From assembly GCA_910585655.1 (NCBI GenBank), contig CAJUFW010000190.1, positions 1 through 6,231 of the forward strand: a DNA stretch of 6,231 bases, read 5' to 3'. The notes below the pieces were generated by a model that worked only from the letters and a program-made list of their open reading frames with translations, did no database searches and was not told where the DNA came from. This DNA is from an uncultured Lachnospiraceae bacterium. GTDB taxonomy: Bacteria > Bacillota_A > Clostridia > Lachnospirales > Lachnospiraceae. The first letter of the stretch is position 1. Every line of letters begins with the position of its first letter. Made by a program: the position numbers and the translations under genes. Positions 1 to 5,803 of the stretch are shown here, piece by piece.

Positions 1-126
1 GAAAAAGCACTTAGAGCAAGCCGACATTTATTTCAAGTACAAGGGAAAGAAGCCGAGAAAATCAGAAAGAGCGTTTACCGTATCTTGCGGCAGGATAGTC
101 AATATCTGTCACCGCCACCCTTGTAG
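1..126 (+). CDS. 3' end of an unidentified plus-strand reading frame (partial)
   Basis: Plus-strand frame 1 is open from the window edge for 41 codons and ends at TAG 124-126; the predicted C-terminus is basic and ends in SPPPL. A second frame (bases 2-175) is also open, and its first part (residues such as LEQADIYFKYKGKKPRK) reads at least as naturally as frame 1. The true frame may therefore be frame 2, or the gene may be frameshifted here. The Lys-rich phrase KYKGKKPRK vaguely recalls C-terminal regions of mobilisation relaxases, but this is only an impression and I do not assign it. The frame runs toward the minus-strand gene that ends at 153, so the two would be convergent. No hairpin with a T-run was seen in the 26-base gap. 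Confidence 0.3.
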   Translation, partial: EKALRASRHLFQVQGKEAEKIRKSVYRILRQDSQYLSPPPL

Positions 127-152
127 AACACTAAAGCCTTTCAAAATATCCC

Positions 153-707
153 CTATTTGTCGAAGATACCGTTAGAATCTTTAGGATAAGTATACAAGGG
201 TTCTATGGGAAATCCAATACAGTCAAATAATCCTTGAAAAAATGCCTCCCTCTTTTTTCGGGCTTCATCAGAATCAGCGCACACGATTTTTCCATTCTCT
301 TCATAGTACCAGTAATATTTGACCAGAACGAAATAGTACCATACATCTTTCCTTTCGGGAAATTCATAAACTTCTTCCACCGTATCTTGTTCCAAATAAT
401 AATGCCGGTTCGGCAGCAGCTCAAAATACCACAGCCGCCCTTGCTCATTGCTTAGCCGTCCTTCTTTCGAGCAGGAAAGCCCTGCGCCCCATTCATACCA
501 TTTTTCACCAGTGCCAAAGACAAGATGACTGCGCCCAATGTATTTTGTCAAACCTGCTCCACGCACTTTTGACTTTTTCATATACTTATCCAAGCGTTCA
601 GTAATGACTTGTAAGTCCTGCGGCTTGCAAATAATCCCGAATTCATCTGCTTCAGCATATACGTTTCGTTCATCTTCTCCGGGTCTTATTCGTAATTTCC
701 AAAACAT
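153..707 (-). CDS. Hypothetical 184-residue Tyr/Trp-rich soluble protein
   Basis: Intact ORF of 184 residues with ATG at 705-707 and TAG at 153-155. GGAGGGG at 713-719 lies 5 nt before the start, and a consensus-like promoter lies further upstream, so the gene is probably expressed. I do not recognise the family. The protein has no signal peptide or membrane segment and should be cytoplasmic. It is unusually rich in aromatic residues: six Trp (3, 70, 73, 93, 123, 133), a cluster WYYFVLVKYYWYY around 123-135, and a GEKWYEWGAG motif at 67-76. The C-terminal third is charged (EARKKREAFF). Short cytoplasmic proteins of this kind, sitting alone among accessory DNA, are often immunity proteins or mobile-element cargo, but nothing in the sequence proves that. 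It lies downstream of a decayed AbiE toxin-antitoxin remnant and converges with a plus-strand frame on the left, which suggests an accessory locus rather than part of the cell-wall operon. Confidence 0.85.
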   Translation of the reverse strand: MFWKLRIRPGEDERNVYAEADEFGIICKPQDLQVITERLDKYMKKSKVRGAGLTKYIGRSHLVFGTGEKWYEWGAGLSCSKEGRLSNEQGRLWYFELLPNRHYYLEQDTVEEVYEFPERKDVWYYFVLVKYYWYYEENGKIVCADSDEARKKREAFFQGLFDCIGFPIEPLYTYPKDSNGIFDK

Positions 708-747
708 AGTGACCCCTCCACATTTTTTGCTCTTGCTTACTTAAAAG

Positions 748-776
748 AGTATAGCATATCTTCACTCCCAAAACAA
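748..776 (-). promoter_or_regulatory. Probable sigma-A promoter with extended -10 for the 184-residue gene
   Basis: Read on the minus strand there is TTGTTT (771-776), a 17-nt spacer, then TATACT (748-753). A TG lies one base before the -10, giving the extended form TGCTATACT. This would place the transcription start near 741, roughly 35 nt before the ATG at 707 and upstream of the GGAGGGG ribosome binding site. The -35 box lies inside the last codons of the AbiEii-like remnant, so the promoter arose in, or was brought next to, decayed coding sequence. Confidence 0.65.
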
Positions 777-975
777 TCCCAGTTCCCTAAGAGTAAGTGT
801 AACATAATAATCTTTTTCAATGATTCCAGATGGTATATGCAGTTCATTAAAGGTAGCAATGATAAGTTTTCATGGTCATGATGTAAATTCATAAATAATT
901 CCCCATCCAGTTGGATCTCGTTAATGAAAATCGGTTCGTTGTAACCATAATTTTTTCCAGATATTCTTTCAACAT
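762..975 (-). pseudogene. Decayed AbiE-type (type IV) toxin-antitoxin remnant: antitoxin N-terminus followed by toxin N-terminus
   Basis: No intact gene lies here, but the three minus-strand frames join into familiar pieces. From ATG 973-975, MLKEYLEK is followed, after an apparent one-base loss in the A-run at 951-956, by NYGYNEPIFINEIQLDG. This resembles the N-terminus of AbiEi-like antitoxins (DUF6088-like). The same frame then contains ATG 890-892 with MNLHHDHENLS. After a second apparent one-base loss near 860 it continues in another frame as IATFNELHIPSG and IIEKDYYVTLTLRELG, ending at TGA 762-764. The block MNLH...EKDYYVTL..LREL matches the N-terminal region of AbiEii/AbiGii nucleotidyltransferase toxins. 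The GG-S and D-x-D nucleotidyltransferase motifs, which normally follow, are missing, and so is most of the antitoxin. Full-length members are roughly 200 residues (antitoxin) and 270-300 residues (toxin). A GGAAGGAG site at 987-994 still precedes the first ATG. The toxin assignment is the firmer of the two. Confidence 0.7.
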
Positions 976-996
976 ACAGGTATCCACTCCTTCCAC

Positions 997-2631
997 CTAC
1001 TCTCCCTCATTGGCAGCAGAAACCTCCGTACAAAGAGAAATGGATTCCATCGGACCATAGTAAATAAAGTTCCCGCCCTTTGTCTGGGCAAACGGACGAA
1101 TTTGATAGTCGTATTTTTCCCCGGCTTCCAAGCCCTCGTCCGTAAAGCTTGTCGTCTTTTTCTTTTTTATCGTCGCTATTCTTTCGTATTCTTCTGCCGC
1201 TTTGTCATAGCGGTAAATCTCGTAACCGGTTGCCTGTGCCGGCGCTTCCCAGGAAATGGTTACGGTAGAATCCGTACAGTCGGTCTCACGGAGATTCCTT
1301 ACCGGATCAAGGAGAATGATTGTAGCTGCCGTTACAAGATCAGAATAAGTCCCGCCGCGATTTCCCTTTTGGAATTTATAAAAAGCCCGCACCTTATAAT
1401 CGTATTCAATTCCCTGCTCTGCCGTCTCATCGGTATATTCCGTAATCGCTGCTCCCCGCACTGTAGCAATTTTTGTAAATTCCTCATTTCCTGCTTCCGC
1501 ACGGAATACCTGATAGCCATAAACGCCGATTTGCTTTCCCCACTTTAGCAAAATCGCTGCCGGAGTATTCGACTGTGCATAAAAGTCAGTGATTTTATCG
1601 GGTTTCATCACATACTGATGATCCAGGTCTACGTTTCCTTTAATTCCTTCTACCGCCCCTTTCGAGCTGTATTGCCAAAAATCATATTTCCCGTCGTAGG
1701 TCAAATTGCCTGCACTGACCTGCGTATTGTAACGGGCAATCCAAACGGTATAATTATGATTGATTTTAGAAATATTATAATGATTTTTGATCATGGTCAA
1801 ATTGGTATAAAGACAGGCGGTATAGCCAGCCTTTTCAATCGTACTGCAAAATTTATTGACAATACTGCTATGCTCCTTTTTGCTTAGCTTCGCCTTGATC
1901 AGCCTGCCGTTTGGGTAAAATTCATAATCAAAGACAAGCGGCAGAGTAATTTTCTTTTTATATTTCTCAATCTTTTTTAAAAGAAATTTTGCCTCCTCCT
2001 TTGCTTCGGCTGGCGTAATTGCCTGAGAAAGAATATAAACCCCGACGTCTAACCCCGCGGCATAAGCTTCTTCTATATTTTTTTCGTAATATTCGTCTAT
2101 GTATAGCTCCCCGCTTCCGCTGTATCTGCCTGCTACACGAATAAATGCAAAATCTTGTGTTTTCGCTACCTTTTTCCAGTTGATGTCTCCATTCCATTTT
2201 GACACATCAATCCCCGGACGGATAACTGCCTTTTTAAACTTCGGACTATGGATGCTGCCATATGCCGGAGGATCCGGCTTCTCTGATTCCTCTGGTATAT
2301 CGCTTTCGTCCTGTTCGTTGTTTTCCTCCTCTGACGCATCATCCTCCTGCCCATTATTTTCCTCCTCCGACACGTCATCCTCTTCTTGTTCACTATTTTT
2401 CTCATCTGACGTAGTGTCTTCGTTCTGTTCGCCGCTTCCCTCGCCTGATGTATCTTCCTTTTCCTGCTCAACTTGTTCTTCTTTGGGCATATCGTTCTCT
2501 TTCTGTACGCTGCTCCCATTTTCCTGTATTTTTTTCTCGCCCGGCGGGGCGGCATATACAACGCCTGTCTCAAATAGAAGTAATACAGTGGCTAACAAGG
2601 CAATCACTATCTTATGTTTTTTTCTATTCAT
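997..2631 (-). CDS. Secreted GH25 lysozyme (N-acetylmuramidase) with acidic linker and two fibronectin-III-like domains
   Basis: 544 residues; ATG 2629-2631 with GGAG at 2639-2642, 7 nt upstream. Residues 1-27 are a signal peptide (MNRKKHK, then a hydrophobic core, ending VVYAA). Residues about 30-125 form a very acidic, low-complexity linker with three 12-13-residue repeats. Residues about 137-341 are a GH25 domain that hydrolyses the beta-1,4 bond between MurNAc and GlcNAc of peptidoglycan. Visible family marks are IDVSKWNGDINW with Asp142, the catalytic-type DYE at Asp235/Glu237, and the closing FWQYSS...VDLD with Asp335. Residues about 344-437 and 441-538 are two similar fibronectin-III-like units, each with a YGYQVFR/TGYEIYR strand and a YDYKVR/YDYQIR strand. 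There is no LPXTG or membrane anchor, so it is probably released or held by weak wall contact. It is the last gene of the operon, 38 nt after the preceding stop. Likely roles are wall turnover, cell separation or attack on other bacteria; a prophage endolysin is less likely because of the signal peptide and neighbours. Confidence 0.93.
   Translation of the reverse strand: MNRKKHKIVIALLATVLLLFETGVVYAAPPGEKKIQENGSSVQKENDMPKEEQVEQEKEDTSGEGSGEQNEDTTSDEKNSEQEEDDVSEEENNGQEDDASEEENNEQDESDIPEESEKPDPPAYGSIHSPKFKKAVIRPGIDVSKWNGDINWKKVAKTQDFAFIRVAGRYSGSGELYIDEYYEKNIEEAYAAGLDVGVYILSQAITPAEAKEEAKFLLKKIEKYKKKITLPLVFDYEFYPNGRLIKAKLSKKEHSSIVNKFCSTIEKAGYTACLYTNLTMIKNHYNISKINHNYTVWIARYNTQVSAGNLTYDGKYDFWQYSSKGAVEGIKGNVDLDHQYVMKPDKITDFYAQSNTPAAILLKWGKQIGVYGYQVFRAEAGNEEFTKIATVRGAAITEYTDETAEQGIEYDYKVRAFYKFQKGNRGGTYSDLVTAATIILLDPVRNLRETDCTDSTVTISWEAPAQATGYEIYRYDKAAEEYERIATIKKKKTTSFTDEGLEAGEKYDYQIRPFAQTKGGNFIYYGPMESISLCTEVSAANEGE
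2296..2409 (-). repeat. Imperfect tandem repeat coding the acidic linker of the lysozyme
   Basis: Three consecutive units of 12-13 codons encode SDEKNSEQEEDDV, SEEENNGQEDDA and SEEENNEQDESDI (residues 75-112). At DNA level the units are near-identical 36-39-base blocks (ttttcctcctc/ctgac... on the plus strand). Such in-frame repeats can expand or shrink by slippage, changing linker length without breaking the gene. Similar Glu/Asp-rich text flanks them on both sides (about 50-115). Confidence 0.8.
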
Positions 2632-2669
2632 TCCTTCTCTCCATTTCCTCTTCTATAAACTGTTTTCTC

Positions 2670-4433
2670 TTATATCTTTCTTTTTCCTGCAACATAAAGC
2701 TTGGCTTGCTTGTAAGAAACATTGTAGTAACCGCTGATTCCTCTGGCTTCGGCAAAAAGCGGATCGTACACTCTGCCGTCTACCTCCGTCCAGGCATGAC
2801 CGGTATCATGACAGACATATACGGTTTCTACACCACATTCATGAAAAAGAAATGCCAGCGCGGAAGCCTCCGAAACGCAGCAGCCCTTTTGATGATCAAA
2901 AATATCATTTGCAAACGTCACTTCCCAGCCTTTTTCCTGATAAATAGGTTTTAGGCGGCGGTATCTATAATATGGAAACTGAAAAATCCAACGGAAGCAT
3001 TTCTGCATTTTCACACTGGTGCTGTCGCTTTCGTTTGTCACCTCGTTTACAATGTTGCGCGCTTTGATCATTGTCTGTATTTTATCTACCGCCCCCGCAG
3101 TCTGCTTTGCCGCGCCGTCTTTTTCTAACGAAATTCCATCCACCTTACCACCCATAGCCATTTTCCCATTTTTCCGGTCAAAGTAATAATAGTCCTTCCC
3201 GATTTTCTTCCAGCCATACGCAAGACTGCCGTTCTTGTCCACATAGTAGAGGTTCCCGGTCTGACGGAAAAACTGACCGCGCAGCGGCTCCGCCATCACA
3301 GAAAGCTTTTTCGTTGATAAGAGATACGTGCCGCCTTTGTTCACGGAAAACGTAATATTTCCTTTTTTTGAAACATGGTAAGCCCCATATGCGGTACTGA
3401 CAAAATTCTTTTTGGACTTCTGGTAACGATAGACATATACTTCGCTGCCAACATTTGCCCCGTCAAGTCCCTCTGCTCCAAAAGACAAGTCTGCCGTAAC
3501 GGAATCGTCCAGAGAAGAAACACGAACTATTTTTATCTGCTTTTCCTTTAGCTTATTCTTTTTCAATGCTTTTTTCACATCTGTTTTGTATGTATCAGAA
3601 AGGCTTTCTACCGACATTCCTACAAAAGAAAACGTAAAATCCCCTTTTGTCTGCTTGAGTTCTTTGGCATACACTTTCATACAGGAAAAACCGCTTACCG
3701 GGTTTTTGATTTTAACGCGGACATCCTTCCCGCTTTTTGTGATGGATTTTATCGCTGTTTCCTGCAAAACAACCTGATGCAGTACCGCCTTTTCCGTCTG
3801 ATAATTTTTATTTTCCTTCACTCTTACCTGTATGGTTATCGTATCTGTATCAGGGGCATCAACCGCCTCCTTGAGACTTTTTTTATCTACCTCCAAAACA
3901 ACCGTTGCCCCGCCGCACAACAGACCGCTGTCCAGCTTTATCGTAAGAACGGCATCCTTTTTTGCTGCTTTTAAGCTTGACTTTACCGGAAGAAGATACA
4001 ATATCTTTAAGTTCTTGCAGCCTTTTACAACATCCGCTCCTATTTGCGTTATACTGTTCGGAATTTTTAATTCCTTCAAAGTCGTACAGCCTGCCAGCGC
4101 CGAATCACCTATCCCCGTTACCGTATAGCGTTGTTTTTTTCTCTCCTTGGAGTCGGCTGCTTCCGTGGTTTCCAAGACAGTCTCCAGGATACTTTCCGGA
4201 ATGGTTATAGAATCTTTGATTTGATTGGTATAGCCTGTGACATAACAGGTATGGTTATCATATAGTGTATAAATAATCCCCTGCGAATCTGTATAAAGCC
4301 TTTTCTCCTCTTCCGTTTCTGCTGCCTTCACTGCTTTTCCCTGCCCCAAGCATATCAAGCCGGCTATCCCGACCAGCAAAAGAATAAGCAGAACAGTCTT
4401 CTCTCTAATGACGTTTTCTCTCTTCTTATCCAC
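2670..4433 (-). CDS. Exported multidomain protein: BspA-like leucine-rich repeat, CW-type repeats and C-terminal transglutaminase-like domain
   Basis: 587 residues starting at GTG (4431-4433). An in-frame TAA lies 27 nt upstream and no Met follows before the signal sequence, so GTG is the only plausible start; AGGTGG (4438-4443) precedes it by 4 nt. Residues 1-38 are a signal peptide (hydrophobic TVLLILLLVGIAGLICLG, cleavage probably near VKAAET). Residues about 104-148 hold BspA/LRR_5-type repeats (VTGIGDSALAGCTTLKELKI, then IGADVVKGCKNLKIL). Residues about 160-380 are beta-rich, Lys-rich and unassigned. Residues about 386-436 carry two choline-binding-like CW repeats (GNLYYVDKNGSLAYGWKKIG and KDYYYFDRKNGKMAMGG), expected to hold the protein at the cell surface. 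Residues about 450-587 are a transglutaminase-like domain with a probable triad Cys519 (GCCVSEA), His546 (TGHAW) and Asp557 (VYDPLF). This fold includes proteases, transglutaminases and amidases, so the reaction cannot be named. It is a paralogue of the upstream 312-residue gene, 51 nt away. Confidence 0.9.
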   Translation of the reverse strand: MDKKRENVIREKTVLLILLLVGIAGLICLGQGKAVKAAETEEEKRLYTDSQGIIYTLYDNHTCYVTGYTNQIKDSITIPESILETVLETTEAADSKERKKQRYTVTGIGDSALAGCTTLKELKIPNSITQIGADVVKGCKNLKILYLLPVKSSLKAAKKDAVLTIKLDSGLLCGGATVVLEVDKKSLKEAVDAPDTDTITIQVRVKENKNYQTEKAVLHQVVLQETAIKSITKSGKDVRVKIKNPVSGFSCMKVYAKELKQTKGDFTFSFVGMSVESLSDTYKTDVKKALKKNKLKEKQIKIVRVSSLDDSVTADLSFGAEGLDGANVGSEVYVYRYQKSKKNFVSTAYGAYHVSKKGNITFSVNKGGTYLLSTKKLSVMAEPLRGQFFRQTGNLYYVDKNGSLAYGWKKIGKDYYYFDRKNGKMAMGGKVDGISLEKDGAAKQTAGAVDKIQTMIKARNIVNEVTNESDSTSVKMQKCFRWIFQFPYYRYRRLKPIYQEKGWEVTFANDIFDHQKGCCVSEASALAFLFHECGVETVYVCHDTGHAWTEVDGRVYDPLFAEARGISGYYNVSYKQAKLYVAGKRKI

Positions 4434-4484
4434 TTTCCCACCTCTTCCTTTCCCTGTTTATCCACAGCCTCTTTTTTCTTATCC

Positions 4485-5423
4485 TCAATTTATTTTCTTT
4501 ACATATTTTCTGGCATTTTTATAATTCGGACGACCGTCTACTCCGCTTAGCTCATAGCTCAACGCATAATAGTTATGCTTTCTATCTACCAAATCCCAGG
4601 AAATATCATAGACTCTTCCCTCAATTTCCGCCCAGCCATGACCGCCGCTTGAAATGGCATAACAATTCTCATAACCTACCGCGTCTGCCAGAAACGCCAT
4701 CGCCGCGCCATAGGCATAGCAGCTTCCATGCCCCTGGTCAAACATATCCAGGGCATAGTCTAACTCCCAACGTCCACCTCCCTGAAATTTCGGTGAACCT
4801 CGATACTGAAACTCTTTCTTTGCATATTGATAGCATTTTTTCAATTTTTCTGATTTGCTCATCCCTGGCTTCGTTACCTTTTCCACGATTTTATTTGCCT
4901 TGATTAAGACGTCCAGCTTCGCCAGGCTGCTCTCTGTCAGCTTAGCTTTTCCGTTTTTCTTTAAAGTAATGCCGTTTCTCTTTGTCGCTTTTTCCATATA
5001 GCCCTTTTTTCCGTTCGCAATACGAAAAAAATAAAACTCTCCCTCTATCTTCTGCCATCCGGTACGTTGGATTCCTCTGGAATCAAAAAAATAAGTTTTT
5101 CCATTTATTTCCTGTATTCCCTTTTGTTTCTTTCCCTCTATCCGATAATAGGTTCTTTGGTTTTTTGTTATCCATTCTCCTTTTAAAGCCTTGGTATCTG
5201 CAACTTCTGTTTTCTCCGACGCCTCTCCGGCTCCTGTCCAAAACGCCTTTTCCTCATAAAACGGCTTGTCCCCCTCTCCCGGAATGGCATCCTCCGCCTG
5301 ATATGCTTTTGGGGTTCCGGCTGCCTGAATGTGAAGCGGCGTAAGTAAAAGAAGAAGTCCCAACACCCCCAGCCCACAACAAACCCGGGGCAGCCAACGA
5401 CCAAATTTCATTTTCCCCTCCAT
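4485..5423 (-). CDS. Exported CW-repeat protein with transglutaminase-like Cys-His-Asp domain
   Basis: 312 residues; ATG 5421-5423, TGA 4485-4487. AGGAGG (5429-5434) lies 5 nt before the start and overlaps the stop of the upstream lipoprotein gene, which suggests translational coupling. An internal Met5 (MKFGRW) is an alternative start. Residues 1-35 are a signal peptide with core VLGLLLLLTPL and cleavage near IQAAG. Residues about 82-157 hold about three CW-type repeats (RTYYRIEGKKQKGIQEINGK, TYFFDSRGIQRTGWQKIEG, EFYFFRIANGKKGYM) that should bind the cell wall or its polymers. The C-terminal domain, about 165-312, is transglutaminase-like, with probable triad Cys235 (GHGSCYAYG), His262 (GGHGWAEIEG) and Asp273 (VYDISWD). 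Spacing between these residues (27 and 11) is identical to the downstream paralogue. It lacks the N-terminal leucine-rich region of that paralogue. Likely extracellular; substrate unknown. Cross-linking, peptide cleavage or a non-enzymatic role are all possible. Confidence 0.92.
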   Translation of the reverse strand: MEGKMKFGRWLPRVCCGLGVLGLLLLLTPLHIQAAGTPKAYQAEDAIPGEGDKPFYEEKAFWTGAGEASEKTEVADTKALKGEWITKNQRTYYRIEGKKQKGIQEINGKTYFFDSRGIQRTGWQKIEGEFYFFRIANGKKGYMEKATKRNGITLKKNGKAKLTESSLAKLDVLIKANKIVEKVTKPGMSKSEKLKKCYQYAKKEFQYRGSPKFQGGGRWELDYALDMFDQGHGSCYAYGAAMAFLADAVGYENCYAISSGGHGWAEIEGRVYDISWDLVDRKHNYYALSYELSGVDGRPNYKNARKYVKKIN

Positions 5424-5432
5424 GATATCCTC

Positions 5433-5714
5433 CTAATACTCTTCGATCTCCGTGCTTCCATCGGAATAATGAATTTCAATATAGCCGTGTCCGCTTCCGT
5501 CACAATCCGGAAAATCTTCCCGGCTGACCTCTTTTCGCTCGTCCTCCGGTTCCTGTCCCTCCTCCGGCTTCTCATTTCTCTCTGTTTCTTGTTCAGCTTC
5601 CGTTTTCTGAACTTCCTTTGTACTATCCTTAGAAGAATCCGGCGTACATCCTGCCAGTATACCAAGCATTGCCGCCGCCATCAGTATCGTTATTCTTTTT
5701 CTCTTTCCTCTCAT
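5433..5714 (-). CDS. Small lipoprotein with acidic linker and conserved-looking C-terminal motif
   Basis: 93 residues; ATG 5712-5714, TAG 5433-5435, AGGAGG at 5724-5729 with 9-nt spacing. The N-terminus is a lipoprotein signal: MRGKRKR, a hydrophobic stretch, and lipobox ILAGC with Cys23 as the expected lipidation site, so the mature protein is anchored on the outer face of the membrane. Residues about 24-65 are a charged Glu/Lys/Gln-rich spacer. The last ~27 residues form a compact motif, DFPDCDGSGHGYIEIHYSDG followed by STEIEEY, with one Cys and one His. I recognise no named family. The gene is 9 nt upstream of the 312-residue transglutaminase-like gene, so the two are probably co-translated; the lipoprotein could be a partner, substrate or inhibitor of that protein, which is inference. 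It is 89 nt downstream of the preceding gene; the gap shows no clear promoter or terminator. Confidence 0.88.
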   Translation of the reverse strand: MRGKRKRITILMAAAMLGILAGCTPDSSKDSTKEVQKTEAEQETERNEKPEEGQEPEDERKEVSREDFPDCDGSGHGYIEIHYSDGSTEIEEY

Positions 5715-5803
5715 CCTTTTATCCCTCCTGTTTTATTTTATGCGGACAACCCGCCGCTAATACAAATAAGTTTCTTACCGCCTACCAAGGCGCTGGGTAT
5801 CCC

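Noticed and set aside
890..975. A real 28-residue small protein starting at ATG 973-975
   Set aside because: Its first residues match an AbiEi-like start, but after the A-run the familiar text continues in another frame, so this is better explained as a frameshifted remnant.
2166..2573. Minus-strand 135-codon Arg/Lys-rich ORF
   Set aside because: An out-of-frame shadow of the lysozyme gene; the Arg/Lys richness comes from shifted GAA/GAG codons.
2099..2737. Long plus-strand ORF of 212 codons (Ser/Phe/Cys-rich)
   Set aside because: It lies antisense to the acidic linker and signal peptide of the lysozyme; its Ser/Cys runs are the complement of Glu/Asp codons. It has no ribosome binding site support.
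5731..5770. Possible promoter before the lipoprotein gene (TAAAAT with a weak TTGTAT upstream)
   Set aside because: The spacer would be 19 nt, the -35 matches poorly, and the start would be very close to the ribosome binding site; too weak to list.
5741..5795. Possible hairpins between the right-edge gene and the lipoprotein gene (GCGG-GTTGT-CCGC and CGCC-TTGGTA-GGCG)
   Set aside because: Stems are only 4 bp and neither is followed by a T-run on either strand, so no terminator is called.
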